Origin: Nocardioides aromaticivorans
GTDB lineage: Bacteria > Actinomycetota > Actinomycetes > Propionibacteriales > Nocardioidaceae
Length of the DNA stretch: 64,000 nt
Direction of reading: 5' to 3'
Assembly (NCBI RefSeq): GCF_013408525.1
Contig: NZ_JACBZM010000001.1
Location: 2,170,001-2,234,000 of the forward strand
Part shown: piece by piece, positions 48,091 to 57,573 of the stretch
Numbering within the stretch: the first letter of the stretch is position 1
Layout of the letters: each line of letters begins with the position of its first letter
The notes under the pieces: generated by a model
What the model was told of the DNA's origin: nothing
The model's database searches: none
Seen by the model: the letters and a program-made list of their open reading frames with translations, nothing else
Position numbers and translations under genes: made by a program

Positions 48091-49623
48091 ATGGGCCAGA
48101 TCTCCGCATCCCAGTCCGGGGCTGGGAGCGTCTCCACGCAGCTTCTCCGCAGCTCGATCAACTTCCTACACATCGTGCTGATGGTGACCGCTGCGGCGGC
48201 GCCCCTGGTCGTCGCGTCGACCTACATCCCGATCTCGATGGCAGCGGGCGCCGGAATGGCGACCGCGTTGACCTATGCCGCGACCACGGCCATCCTGCTG
48301 ATCTTCTCGGTTGGCTTCGCCCAGATGGCCAAGCGGATCACGTCCGCCGGCGCCTTCTACACGTTCTCAGCGCAGGGCCTCGGGCGTCCGATGGGCCTCA
48401 GCGTCGGGTTCGTCGTCCTCGCCGCCTACAGCATGATCTCTGCAGCGATCGTGGGCGGCTTCGGCTTCTACGGATCTGCGCTTCTCGACGAGCACTTCGG
48501 CCTGTCGGTCCCCTGGTACTGGGTGTCCATCACCGGTCTCGTGCTGATGTTCGTGATCTCCTACTTCAGGGTCACCTTCACGGCCCGCATCCTCGGGGTG
48601 CTGCTCGCACTCGAGGTGCTGGTCGTGCTCGTGGTCGCTCTGGCGACGGTCTTCTCCGGCGGCACCCAGGGCCAGCAGCCCGAGGCGTTCAATCCCGGCG
48701 AGTGGGGAGCCGCTCCTGCGGTCGGCATCGGCTTCTTCCTCGCGTTCTGGTCGTGGATCGGCTTCGAGACGACGGCGATCTACGGGGAGGAGACCCGCGA
48801 CCCGAAGGAGAGCGTCCCGCGCGCGACCTACATCGCTGTCCTGACTCTCGGCATCTTCTACACGTTCGTCGCGTACGCCGGCACGGTCGGCTTCGGCGAC
48901 GACTCTCCCGCCCAGGCGGGCACGCTGATCGACCAGTACTTCTTCGTTCTGGCCGACTCGCACACGTTCGGATTCATGCGGACCTTGATGGACTTCCTTG
49001 TGGTCTCCGGCTTCTTCGCCTGCGCGTTCGCGTTCCACAACAACGCCTCGCGGTACTTCTACTCGCTGGGTCGCGACGGCATCCTGCCGCGTGCGCTGGG
49101 CCGGACCCACGAGCAGCACAAGTCGCCGCACGTCGCGGCCGGCGTGCAGGCCACGATCGCGATCACCGCCGTTGCCATCTTTGCGATCGGTGGAGCCGAC
49201 CCGCTGGTCCACCTCGCAACCTGGCTGCCCATCTTCTGCACGCTTGCCGTGCTGCTGGTGCAGTTCCTCGTCTGCCTGGCGGTGATCGGCTACTTCAACC
49301 GAGTCGGACGGGTCACCGGCGCTGACTGGGCGAAGACGCTCGCTGCTCCCGTCGTGGGTGCCGTCGCGCAGGGCGCGGTCATGTACCTGCTGGTCAACAA
49401 CCTCAGCTTCCTCGCGGGAGGTGACGTCATGGTCGTCAAGCTGATCCCGCTCTACGTTGCGGTCATCGCGGTCGCCGGCTTCCTCTACGCCCTGTGGCTC
49501 CGCTCGAGCGACCCCGACCGCTACGCGACCATCGGCGACCTGCACGACGACGAGCTCGAGGAGCTCTTCATCGACGAGCAGTACGTCGAGTCCGGCCTGG
49601 AGCACGACCGCAGGGTCGACTGA
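48091..49623 (+). CDS. APC-family amino acid permease
   Basis: A 510-residue transporter with about 12 helices. It shows the APC signature region (ALTYAATTAILLIFSVGFAQ, ITSAGAFYTFSAQGLGRPMG), GIGFFLAFWSWIGFETTAIY with EETRDPKESVPRATY, and the helix-loop FHNNASRYFYSLGRDGILPR. Divergent from ald, so the probable cargo is alanine, another amino acid or an amine taken up for breakdown; the substrate cannot be read from sequence. It lies 81 bases before ndh. Confidence 0.85.
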   Translation: MGQISASQSGAGSVSTQLLRSSINFLHIVLMVTAAAAPLVVASTYIPISMAAGAGMATALTYAATTAILLIFSVGFAQMAKRITSAGAFYTFSAQGLGRPMGLSVGFVVLAAYSMISAAIVGGFGFYGSALLDEHFGLSVPWYWVSITGLVLMFVISYFRVTFTARILGVLLALEVLVVLVVALATVFSGGTQGQQPEAFNPGEWGAAPAVGIGFFLAFWSWIGFETTAIYGEETRDPKESVPRATYIAVLTLGIFYTFVAYAGTVGFGDDSPAQAGTLIDQYFFVLADSHTFGFMRTLMDFLVVSGFFACAFAFHNNASRYFYSLGRDGILPRALGRTHEQHKSPHVAAGVQATIAITAVAIFAIGGADPLVHLATWLPIFCTLAVLLVQFLVCLAVIGYFNRVGRVTGADWAKTLAAPVVGAVAQGAVMYLLVNNLSFLAGGDVMVVKLIPLYVAVIAVAGFLYALWLRSSDPDRYATIGDLHDDELEELFIDEQYVESGLEHDRRVD

Positions 49624-49704
49624 CCTCCAGGCAAACCGGATCCGGGCAGCGGTGGCGGGGGTCGCCGCTGCCCGGAGCCCTTCCTTCCACGAGGAGATCT
49701 GAAC

Positions 49705-51165
49705 GTGACGAGTTCGTTGCCTGCCGATCGCGAGAAGCAGCACCGGGTGGTGGTCATCGGTTCCGGGTTCGGTGGCCTGTTCGGCGCTCGGGCGCTGCGC
49801 CATTCCCACGTCGACGTGACGATGATCGCGAAGACGACGCACCACCTCTTCCAGCCGCTGCTCTACCAAGTGGCGACCGGCATCCTCTCCGAGGGCGAGA
49901 TCGCGCCCCCGACCCGCGAGGTGCTCGCCAACCAGAAGAACGCCCAGGTCCTGCTGGGCGAGGTCACCGAGATCGACCTCGCTGCACGCGAAGTGAGGTC
50001 GACTGCCCGAGGCGAGGAGTTGGTGACGCCGTACGACTCGCTCATCGTCGCCGCCGGCGCCGGCCAGTCCTACTTCGGCAACGACCACTTCGCCGAGTTC
50101 GCCCCCGGCATGAAGAGCATCGACGACGCCCTCGAGCTGCGCGGCCGTATCTTCGGCGCCTTCGAGATGGCCGAGCTCGGCGCGGCCCGTGGCGAGAACG
50201 TCGACCACCTGCTGACCTTCGTGGTCGTCGGCGCCGGCCCGACCGGTGTGGAGATGGCCGGCCAGATCGCTGAGCTCGCGCACCGCACGCTGACCCGCGA
50301 CTTCCGCGCCATCTCGACCCGCCAGGCGCGGGTCATCCTCGTCGACGCGGCGCCGCAGGTGCTGCCGCCGTTCGGCGCCAAGCTCGGCAAGTGGACCCAG
50401 GAGAAGCTGGAGAAGCTCGGTGTCGAGGTCATGCTCGGCGCCTTGGTCTCCGAGGTCGACGAGCGCGGCCTGACCGTGAAGTACAAGGACGGCAGCTCCG
50501 CGCGGATCGAGGCCGTCGCCAAGGTGTGGGCCGCCGGTGTCCAGGCCAACCCGCTGGGCCAGCAGCTCTCCGCCCAGACCGGTGCCCCGCTCGACCGGGC
50601 GGGCCGAATCTCGGTCAACCCCGACCTCACCCTGCCGGGCTACCCCGAGGTCTTCGTGGTCGGCGACATGATCTCGCTCAACAACCTCCCGGGTGTCGCG
50701 CAGGTCGCGATCCAGGGCGCCAATCACGCAGCGAAGCTCATCAACCGACGCGTGAACGGATTCCCCCGCGACGACGCGTTCCGCTATCGCGACAAGGGCT
50801 CGATGGCCATCGTCGGACGTTTCCGCGCGGTCGCGATGGTCGGCCGGCTGCGGCTGACCGGTCTCCTGGCCTGGTTGATGTGGCTCGTCGTCCACCTCTT
50901 CTACATCGTGGGGTTCAAGAACCGCATCACATCGGTGATGGACTGGGCCGTCTCCTTCCTCGGCAAGGGCCGCTCGGAGCGCACCTTCACCGAGCAGCAG
51001 ATCTTCGGCCGGCTCGCCTTGGCACAAGTGGCCGATGAACGACCTACGGCGGTTGGCACGCCGGCCGTCCCCGGACGTTTGCCCAGCGGCGATGCAGCCC
51101 CGGTTGACGACGGCCGCCTGGTCGGTGTCGCAGTAGTGGCAGCAGTGCACAGCCGTGCGTTCTGA
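49705..51165 (+). CDS. ndh: Type II NADH dehydrogenase
   Basis: A 486-residue membrane-associated flavoprotein that passes electrons from NADH to quinone without proton pumping. FAD motif VVVIGSGFGGLFGARAL, THHLFQPLLYQVATGILSEG, NADH motif VVVGAGPTGVEMAGQIAELA, VWAAGVQANPLG and FVVGDMISLNNLPGVAQVAI match the NDH-2 family. The C-terminal part has the hydrophobic LTGLLAWLMWLVVHLFYIVG segment for membrane attachment. It can reoxidise the NADH made by the surrounding dehydrogenases. The last 50 residues are a variable tail. Confidence 0.95.
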   Translation: MTSSLPADREKQHRVVVIGSGFGGLFGARALRHSHVDVTMIAKTTHHLFQPLLYQVATGILSEGEIAPPTREVLANQKNAQVLLGEVTEIDLAAREVRSTARGEELVTPYDSLIVAAGAGQSYFGNDHFAEFAPGMKSIDDALELRGRIFGAFEMAELGAARGENVDHLLTFVVVGAGPTGVEMAGQIAELAHRTLTRDFRAISTRQARVILVDAAPQVLPPFGAKLGKWTQEKLEKLGVEVMLGALVSEVDERGLTVKYKDGSSARIEAVAKVWAAGVQANPLGQQLSAQTGAPLDRAGRISVNPDLTLPGYPEVFVVGDMISLNNLPGVAQVAIQGANHAAKLINRRVNGFPRDDAFRYRDKGSMAIVGRFRAVAMVGRLRLTGLLAWLMWLVVHLFYIVGFKNRITSVMDWAVSFLGKGRSERTFTEQQIFGRLALAQVADERPTAVGTPAVPGRLPSGDAAPVDDGRLVGVAVVAAVHSRAF

Positions 51166-51272
51166 CCGGTGCACGGCAGACGTTGTCGCCGCGTATCGGC
51201 GCCGCGACGATCGGAGAGCGTCCCGCCAGCGGTCTTGCCCCGACACCTTGGGACATCGACAGGAGAGCTACG

Positions 51273-52388
51273 TTGCCCACCACCATCACCGCCGCCGTCC
51301 TTCGTGAGGTCGGAGCGCCGCTCAGCCTCGAGTCCGTGCTGATCGATGACCCGCTCGACAATGAGGTGCTGGTCAGGGTCGAACGCGTGGGCCTCTGCCA
51401 CAGCGACCTCCACTACGTGCACGGCTCCTTGTCGATCGACCTGCCGACAGTCCTGGGGCACGAGGTCGCGGGTGTCGTCGATCGTGTCGGCGCCGCAGTG
51501 ACACGCTTCGCGCCCGGAGACCGGGTGGTCGCCACGGTGACGCCGGCGTGCGGCATGTGCGACCAGTGTCTCCGCGGTCGGCCCACCCAGTGCCAGCGTG
51601 TCGACATCGTTCGCGCGCGGCCGCGTCCGAAGCACTGGTTGCCGAACAGCGATGCCCTCGGCGCCCTCGGAGGGGTCGGGGCATTCGCCGAGGCCATCCT
51701 CGTGGGCGAGGGCTCGCTGGCGACGGTCGACGATGCGCTCCCGTTCGAGGTGGCCTGTCTCCTCGGCTGCTGCATCACCACGGGTGTCGGCGCCGTCGTG
51801 CACGGTGCCGGCATCGGTCCCAACGACACGGTTGCCGTGATCGGCTGTGGCGGCGTCGGCGTCTCCGCGATCCAGGGCGCCCGCATCGCGGGTGCTCGCC
51901 GAGTCGTCGCGATCGACGCCGTTCCGGCCAAGCTCGAGGCAGCCAAGCGCCTGGGAGCAACCGACGTCTTGGTGGCATCGGCAGACGCCGACGAGACCGT
52001 TGCGGCCCTGCATGCCCTCGTCCCGGGCGGGGTGGACCATGCGATCGAGGCGGTCGGACGAACGGCGACGGCCGAGCTGGCGTTCGCGTGCCTGGCGCCC
52101 ACGGGAGCTGCCACCATCCTCGGGTTGATGCCCGAGGGCTCCCGCCTGTCGCTGCCGGCCGACGCGCTCGTCTACGGCGACCGCACTGTTCGTGGTGCCT
52201 ACATGGGAGCGAACCGCTTCCTGAGTGATGTCGCCATGTTCACCGACCACTACCGGGCTGGCCGGCTCGACCTCGACGCCATGGTCACCCGAGTCGTCGA
52301 CTTCGGCGACATCAACGACGGGCTCGCGGCGATGAGCGATCCCGACACCGTCCGGATCGTCGTCGACATGACATCCGCCCGCGCCTGA
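51273..52388 (+). CDS. Zinc-dependent alcohol dehydrogenase (paralogue of 28917)
   Basis: A 371-residue MDR enzyme starting at TTG 51273, chosen because AGGAG lies 8 bases upstream and the resulting length equals that of its paralogue. Motifs: GLCHSDLHYVHG, GHEVAGVVDRVG, four-Cys structural zinc loop CGMCDQCLRGRPTQC, NAD site VIGCGGVGVSAIQGARIAG. It heads the ADH-ALDH-amidotransferase-aminotransferase-MBL operon. Expected to convert an alcohol to the aldehyde used by the next enzyme. Confidence 0.85.
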   Translation: MPTTITAAVLREVGAPLSLESVLIDDPLDNEVLVRVERVGLCHSDLHYVHGSLSIDLPTVLGHEVAGVVDRVGAAVTRFAPGDRVVATVTPACGMCDQCLRGRPTQCQRVDIVRARPRPKHWLPNSDALGALGGVGAFAEAILVGEGSLATVDDALPFEVACLLGCCITTGVGAVVHGAGIGPNDTVAVIGCGGVGVSAIQGARIAGARRVVAIDAVPAKLEAAKRLGATDVLVASADADETVAALHALVPGGVDHAIEAVGRTATAELAFACLAPTGAATILGLMPEGSRLSLPADALVYGDRTVRGAYMGANRFLSDVAMFTDHYRAGRLDLDAMVTRVVDFGDINDGLAAMSDPDTVRIVVDMTSARA

Positions 52389-52436
52389 CGCCGGCGCCAC
52401 GCATCCCTCCCCATCACTGCGACAGGAAGCCGAGCC

Positions 52437-53909
52437 ATGGCCGCGACTCACGAACCCAAGCAACAGATCGACTACATCGACGGCGCGTGGTCCGTCCCGG
52501 CGCACCAGCTCCCGGGAACGCTGGACGACCCCAACACTGGTGAGGTCCGCCAGCACCAGGTCGCGACCGACGCGGCCGAGGTCGAGCGCGCGCTTGCCGC
52601 TGCGCACACGCTCCACGCCGACGGATCGTGGGAGGCGGCGGGGACGGAGGCACGGATCGCACTCCTCGACCGGCTCGCCGACGGGCTGGATGCCCGCTCG
52701 GCCGAGATCGGCTTCGAGGATGCGATGGGCAACGGCAACCCGTTGCGGATCGCGACCCAGATGGCGAGATATCTCGGACCGCGGGTCCGCTCGGCACGCG
52801 ACCAGCTCCTCGAAGTCGGCACCGGAACGGACCTCGACGGCAGCGGTCGCCCGGTTCGCCTCCTGCGCCGTCCGCTCGGCCCGGCGGCAGTGCTGGCTCC
52901 CTGGAACGCCCCCACCTTCGTGGGTGTGGCGAAGCTGGCGAGCGCCCTCGCTGCCGGCTGCCCGGTGATCCTCAAGCCGTCCGAATGGGCGCCCGCGGGC
53001 TGCCAGATCGTCGCTGAGGTGCTGGCCCAAGCCGTCGACGACCTTGACCTCCCGCCCGCGGTCTTCCAGCTCGTGCACGGTGCAGCGGCGGTCGGAGCGC
53101 AGGTCGTCGGCGACCCCCGGATCCGCGCCGTCTCCTTCACCGGTGGCGGCGCTGGCGGCCGTGCGGTCGCAGCAGCGGCAGCGCCCCACTTCGCCGCACT
53201 GCAACTCGAGCTCGGCGGGCACAACCCGGCGGTCGTCCTGCAGGACGCCGACATCTCGGTCACAGCCGCTGCGCTCGTCGACGGCATGACCAAGCTCAAC
53301 GGCCAGTGGTGCGAGGCTCCCGGCAAGGTGATCGTCCACGAGTCCCGTCACGACGAGCTGGTGGACGCGCTCCTCGACGAGCTGCGCTCTCGCACCGTCG
53401 GGCACTGCATGGACGACGCGACGGACGTCGGGCCGATCGCACACTCCTCCCACCGCGACCACCTGACGGGCCGGATCAACGACCTGGTCGCTCGCGGAGG
53501 CAAGGCACTCACGGTCAACGAGCTCCCCGACCTGTCCGGTTGGTTCCTCGCGCCGACACTCGTCGTCGGTACGGCCGCGGAGGACTCGACGGCAGAGCTG
53601 TTCGGCCCGGTGATGTCGGTGCACGCGTCCAGCAGCGACGACTCCTCCATCGCTGCGGCGACCGGCCCCGAGACGGGCCTCGCCGGCTTCGTCTTCGGAG
53701 CGGACGTCGACCGGGCACTGGGAGCTGCTGCCCGGATCCCGGCCGGCGAGGTCCGGGTCAACGGGTGCAAGCTCGCGGACCTCGCCGACGGCTCCGAGCA
53801 GACCTTCTGGAACTCGGCAGGCATGGGTGGTCACGGACCGACGGACATGGTGCGCTTCTTCCAGGGCAGCCAGGTCGTGGGTCTCGACGACCCCGCTCTC
53901 CCGATCTGA
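52437..53909 (+). CDS. Aldehyde dehydrogenase family protein
   Basis: A 490-residue enzyme. APWNAPTFVGVAKLASALAA (154-173), FTGGGAGGRAV (234-244), E259 in LELGGHN and catalytic C292 in NGQWCEAPGK are all present; FGPVMSV marks the C-terminal domain. It differs strongly from the 22751 enzyme (different family branch), so it is not a recent duplicate. It converts the product of the upstream ADH to a carboxylate, giving NADH for ndh. Confidence 0.85.
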   Translation: MAATHEPKQQIDYIDGAWSVPAHQLPGTLDDPNTGEVRQHQVATDAAEVERALAAAHTLHADGSWEAAGTEARIALLDRLADGLDARSAEIGFEDAMGNGNPLRIATQMARYLGPRVRSARDQLLEVGTGTDLDGSGRPVRLLRRPLGPAAVLAPWNAPTFVGVAKLASALAAGCPVILKPSEWAPAGCQIVAEVLAQAVDDLDLPPAVFQLVHGAAAVGAQVVGDPRIRAVSFTGGGAGGRAVAAAAAPHFAALQLELGGHNPAVVLQDADISVTAAALVDGMTKLNGQWCEAPGKVIVHESRHDELVDALLDELRSRTVGHCMDDATDVGPIAHSSHRDHLTGRINDLVARGGKALTVNELPDLSGWFLAPTLVVGTAAEDSTAELFGPVMSVHASSSDDSSIAAATGPETGLAGFVFGADVDRALGAAARIPAGEVRVNGCKLADLADGSEQTFWNSAGMGGHGPTDMVRFFQGSQVVGLDDPALPI

Positions 53910-53948
53910 CCAGTGCCCCACGGAATCGTTCCTGAGAGGTTGGCCCGC

Positions 53949-54710
53949 ATGACTGCCGAGCGTCCCCCGGCCCCGACGCGTGAGGTGCTGGTCGTCCAGC
54001 CCGACCCGCTCGACCCGATGTACGAGCTGGAGGGCTGGTTCACCGAGGCCGGTGTCAGCTGGACCTGCGTCCGGCCCTACGCAGGTGAGCCCGTTCCAGA
54101 GCGACTCGAAGCCGATGGCCTGGTCGTGCTGGGCGGGGACATGAGCTCGCTGGACGACGCGGGCTATCCCTGGCTCGAGGACATCCGGGCTCTGCAACGC
54201 GATGCCAGCGACCGAGAGGCTCCGAGCCTCGGCATCTGCCTCGGCGCTCAGTTGATGGCACAGGCGTTCGGCGGCCGCACCGCAGTCGGCGACCGGGGGT
54301 TGGAGACCGGAGTTGCCCGTGTCGAGTGGCTTCCTGCTGCAGCGGTCGACCCGGTGCATGCGGGACTCCCGCACCCCTTCCTGGCAGGCACCATGCACGG
54401 TGACATGGTCGCGGAGCTCCCGAAGGATGCGACGTGGCTGGGCACGGGGCCGGAGTACCCCCACCAGGCCTTCCGCGTGGGAAGGACCTCGTGGGGGGTC
54501 CAGTTCCACCCGGAGATCAACCATGCGGCGTACCTGACGTGGGTCCACGACCACCGCAATCCGAGCGAGCAGGACCGGGAGCGCCTGGCCAGCGGAGATG
54601 AGGACCTGTTGGCCCACGAGGACGTGGTCCTGCGCGGCAACCGCCGCCTGATCAGCAACTTCACCGGCGTGCTGCGTGCTGCGGCCGACCTCGGAGCTGC
54701 GAGCCGGTGA
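53949..54710 (+). CDS. Type 1 glutamine amidotransferase-like protein
   Basis: A 253-residue class I GATase-fold protein. Nucleophile C97 in LGICLGAQLMAQ and H187/E189 in WGVQFHPEI form the triad. No synthetase domain is attached and the sequence is unlike the PuuD-like protein at 25169; it resembles the GMP-synthase-type stand-alone amidotransferases. It may hydrolyse a gamma-glutamyl or amide intermediate in the pathway or provide ammonia to another enzyme. ATG 53949 has a GAGAGG site; the stop overlaps the next start (GTGA). Confidence 0.8.
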   Translation: MTAERPPAPTREVLVVQPDPLDPMYELEGWFTEAGVSWTCVRPYAGEPVPERLEADGLVVLGGDMSSLDDAGYPWLEDIRALQRDASDREAPSLGICLGAQLMAQAFGGRTAVGDRGLETGVARVEWLPAAAVDPVHAGLPHPFLAGTMHGDMVAELPKDATWLGTGPEYPHQAFRVGRTSWGVQFHPEINHAAYLTWVHDHRNPSEQDRERLASGDEDLLAHEDVVLRGNRRLISNFTGVLRAAADLGAASR

Positions 54711-56086
54711 GCGCACTCCTGAAGCAGCACGTCGACCGCGCCTATCCGACCATCAGTCACGGCCAGGGTGTCTTCCTCTACGACACCGAGGGACGTCGGT
54801 ACCTTGACGGAGCCGGCGGCGCGATGACCGCCAGCATCGGCCACGGCGTCCTGGAGATCGCCGACGCCCTCAATCGTCAGCTCTCGCGTGTCGCCTTCAC
54901 CTATCGGACGCAGTTCACCAATGAGCCCGCTGAGGAGCTCGCCCGCCGGCTGGCCGCATTGGCTCCCGGCGACCTGAACCATGCGTTCTTCGTGAGCAGC
55001 GGCTCCGAGGCGACCGAGTTCGCCATTCGGGCGGCTGTCGGGCACTGGCGGGAGCGCGGCAAGCCGGAGAAGGTCAAGATCCTCAGTCGCGACATCAGCT
55101 ATCACGGCATGACGATGGGTGCGCTCTCGATGTCCGGCCATGCCGCGCGGCGTCCCGACTACGGGACGCTGCTGCATCCCTTCCCCGTGGTGCCCGCGGT
55201 CCATGCCTTCCGCCACGCCCGTCCGGGCGAGAGCGACGAGCAGTATGCCGAGCGAGCGGCAGCGGAGTTCGAGGCCGCCGTGATCACGGCTGGTCCGGAG
55301 ACCGTTGCCGGCATCATCGTCGAGCCGATCGTCGGCGCGGCGGGCGGCGTACTGGTGCCGCCGACCGGCTACCTGCAGCGACTCCGTCAGTTCTGCGACC
55401 GACTCGGCGTCCTCCTCATCCTCGACGAGGTCATCACCGGCATGGGTCGTACGGGCGACTGGTTCGCCAGCATCACCGAGGGTGTCGTGCCCGACCTGCT
55501 GGCCACGGGCAAGGGACTGAGCGCTGGCTACTCGCCCATGGGTGCCGTGCTGATGCGGGATCACATGGTCGAGGTCATCCGGGCAGGCAGTGGTGTGGCG
55601 CCGTTCGGGCACACCTTCTCCGGCAACCCGCTGGGTGCCGCGGCGTGCCTCGCCGTGCTGGACCACCTCGAGCAGAACGAGGTCCTGGCCAATGTCAGAC
55701 AGCGCGGCAAGCAGCTGGCGGCCGGCCTGCTGCAGCTTGCCGTGCGCTTTCCCTTCGTGGCCGACGTCCGGGGCCGCGGTCTCCTGTGGGGCTTCGAGTT
55801 CCTCGCCGATCCCCTGGCCAAGGCTGCTCCTGACCCGGTCCATCAGGTGTCCGGGTTGTTCGTCGATGCCTGCTTCGAGCGGGGTCTCATCGTCTACCCC
55901 GCGGGCATCGCTCCCTTGAACAACGCGGTGATCCTCTCGCCACCGCTGACGATCAGCGAGGACGAGGTCGATCTGATGCTCGAGATCCTCGAGGGTGCCC
56001 TCGAGGAGATCTCCGGACAGGACTTCCTGAAGCCTGCCGTCGCTGGCGGCCAGGACAACCCGACAAGACAGGATGTGATCGCATGA
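54707..56086 (+). CDS. Class III (omega-amino) aminotransferase
   Basis: A 459-residue PLP enzyme of the omega-transaminase family. DGAGGAMTASIGHG, FVSSGSEATEFAIRAA (95-110), SYHGMTMGALSMSG (131-144), LILDEVITGMGRTG with D240, and PLP-binding K269 in ATGKGLSAGYSPMGA are all present. Known: members move the amino group of amines or omega-amino acids onto pyruvate or another keto acid. With pyruvate as acceptor, the alanine formed would be recycled by ald. It is coupled on both sides (GTGA and ATGA). Confidence 0.9.
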   Translation: MSALLKQHVDRAYPTISHGQGVFLYDTEGRRYLDGAGGAMTASIGHGVLEIADALNRQLSRVAFTYRTQFTNEPAEELARRLAALAPGDLNHAFFVSSGSEATEFAIRAAVGHWRERGKPEKVKILSRDISYHGMTMGALSMSGHAARRPDYGTLLHPFPVVPAVHAFRHARPGESDEQYAERAAAEFEAAVITAGPETVAGIIVEPIVGAAGGVLVPPTGYLQRLRQFCDRLGVLLILDEVITGMGRTGDWFASITEGVVPDLLATGKGLSAGYSPMGAVLMRDHMVEVIRAGSGVAPFGHTFSGNPLGAAACLAVLDHLEQNEVLANVRQRGKQLAAGLLQLAVRFPFVADVRGRGLLWGFEFLADPLAKAAPDPVHQVSGLFVDACFERGLIVYPAGIAPLNNAVILSPPLTISEDEVDLMLEILEGALEEISGQDFLKPAVAGGQDNPTRQDVIA

Positions 56087-56709
56087 CCGACTCGAAGGGC
56101 GCACCCACCGGCGCCGTCGACCAGTTCGAGGTTCTCTTCGCTGGCTACGTGCCGCCGGCCGTGCCGTGGGAGGTGGGCACTGCCGGTTCTGTCGCGTCGA
56201 CCGTGGCCTTCCTGCGCGACGGCGACCAGCTGATCGTCGTGGACCCCGGGTTCGTGCCCAGTCGGGGATCGATCCTCGATCCTCTGCGGGAGTTGGGCAT
56301 CGAGGCGGGTGACATCACCGATGTGGTGTTCAGCCACCACCATCCGGACCACACCTTCAACGTGGCGCTCTTCCCGAACGCGCAGGCGCATGACGTGTGG
56401 GGCATCTACCGCAACGACCAGTGGGTGATGCGGCCCGCCGAGGGCTTCCAGGTGTCCGAGAACGTCAGCCTGATCCAGACCCCGGGGCACACCGACCAGG
56501 ACATCACGACGCTCGCACGCACCGCGGACGGCCTGGTGGCGTTCACCCACCTCTGGTGGACCGAGTCGCGGCCTCCCGGCGACGACACCGTGGGCACAGA
56601 CCAGGACGCCTTCCACACCAGTCGTGCACGTGTGCTCGACATGAAGCCTGCACTGATCGTGCCGGGCCACGGAGCGGCGTTCGCGCCGTCGGAGACCACG
56701 CCTCGCTGA
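56083..56709 (+). CDS. Metallo-beta-lactamase fold hydrolase
   Basis: A 208-residue cytoplasmic MBL protein. HHHPDH (85-90), TPGHTDQD (a third-His motif near 133-140) and VPGHGAAF near the C-terminus give the usual metal ligands. It is a small single-domain member such as the MBLAC1-like group. Last gene of the ADH operon; possibly a thioesterase or lactonase for a pathway product. The substrate is unknown. Confidence 0.8.
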   Translation: MTDSKGAPTGAVDQFEVLFAGYVPPAVPWEVGTAGSVASTVAFLRDGDQLIVVDPGFVPSRGSILDPLRELGIEAGDITDVVFSHHHPDHTFNVALFPNAQAHDVWGIYRNDQWVMRPAEGFQVSENVSLIQTPGHTDQDITTLARTADGLVAFTHLWWTESRPPGDDTVGTDQDAFHTSRARVLDMKPALIVPGHGAAFAPSETTPR

Positions 56710-56770
56710 CTCGGTGGTGCCGGCGGCCGTGAGGGCGGGACCACTCACGACCGCCGGTGCTCAGGAGGGC

Positions 56771-57400
56771 TCAGGCCGTGACGACCGGGCGCCCGAGCGG
56801 CAGTGGCTGCCCGCCGGTCGCCTGCCGCACGGTGCCCAGGAAGAGGTAGGCGCCGATGGCGGCGAAGCTCAGAGCCGTGAAGCCGGAGGCCTTTGCGGCA
56901 CCGGTGTTGTTGCCGAGGACGCCGACGATCTGCAGGACGAGGGTCAGGTCCACCAGGGCGAGGACCGCGGTGAAGCTCAACGGAAGGCGGAGCGAGCCGA
57001 GGGTGAGGACTCCGACGACCACCAGCCAGCTGATCAGGAACAGTGCCTGCGTGTGCTGGATGTCCTCGAGCGGCACCGGCAGCCATCCGTGCGTGAGGCC
57101 GAGCACGAGGCCGGCGTAGCTCGCCCAGAAGCCCGCGAAGACGCCGAAGACCGCCGCGACCGCGTTCTGGCCGAGTCGAGCTGCCCAGACAGTGGCGATC
57201 AGGGTGCACACGGCGCTGGCCGCGAGGATGATCGCGAGCGGCGCCGCCGCGGCGGCGGCCGAGACGAATCCGGTCAGTTGCAGACCGAGGGCGACCGATC
57301 CGACGACGAAGCCTGGCAGGCCGACAGACAAGGGATCGCCCGTCGGGGCCATGGCCGTCGATCCGGCCTCGGTGGTGGCGGGGGCGGTGTCTGCACTCAT
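56771..57400 (-). CDS. GPR1/FUN34/YaaH-family carboxylate transporter
   Basis: A 209-residue protein with six helices, starting with the family-typical segment DPLSVGLPGFVVGSVALGLQ and continuing FWASYAGLVLGLTHGW, then SLRLPLSFTAVLALVDLTLV. Known: the family (SatP in bacteria, Ady2 in yeast) imports acetate and similar monocarboxylates. Here it may take up or export the acid made by the amidase. It is divergent from the ArsR gene and its promoter region includes the operator-like inverted repeats. Confidence 0.8.
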   Translation of the reverse strand: MSADTAPATTEAGSTAMAPTGDPLSVGLPGFVVGSVALGLQLTGFVSAAAAAAPLAIILAASAVCTLIATVWAARLGQNAVAAVFGVFAGFWASYAGLVLGLTHGWLPVPLEDIQHTQALFLISWLVVVGVLTLGSLRLPLSFTAVLALVDLTLVLQIVGVLGNNTGAAKASGFTALSFAAIGAYLFLGTVRQATGGQPLPLGRPVVTA

Positions 57401-57573
57401 TTGGAGCTCCTCTCAGTGCCACGGCGTGGTGCCGTGACGAACTGGTCGGCGAACCTATGGAGCGCTCCCAGCATATGTCAATGATTTCTGACAAATTGAC
57501 ATGTTGCCGTGGGTTCGAAGGCGCGGTAATCTGTTGTTGTGTCATCACCCATTGACACGTTGAGGAGGTCTGG
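57401..57573. promoter_or_regulatory. ArsR promoter with TGTCAAT/ATTGACA inverted repeats
   Basis: IR1 is ATGTCAAT (57475-57482), 12 bases, ATTGACAT (57495-57502). A plus-strand promoter TTGCCG (57504-57509), 17 bases, TAATCT (57527-57532) begins just after it. IR2, GTGTCA (57539-57544) with TTGACAC (57552-57558), covers the likely start site. GAGGAGG (about 57562-57568) is the ribosome site. The layout fits autorepression by an ArsR-type protein and control of the divergent transporter. Confidence 0.65.

Noticed and set aside
50901-54716. A 1271-codon open frame antisense to ndh, ADH, ALDH and the amidotransferase
   Set aside because: It is the mirror of four well-supported genes in high-G+C DNA, has a composition rich in Arg, Gly, His and Asp, and shows no domain. 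The same applies to long antisense frames at 1206-2645, 30844-33345, 45489-47897, 48367-51246 and 60110-62086.
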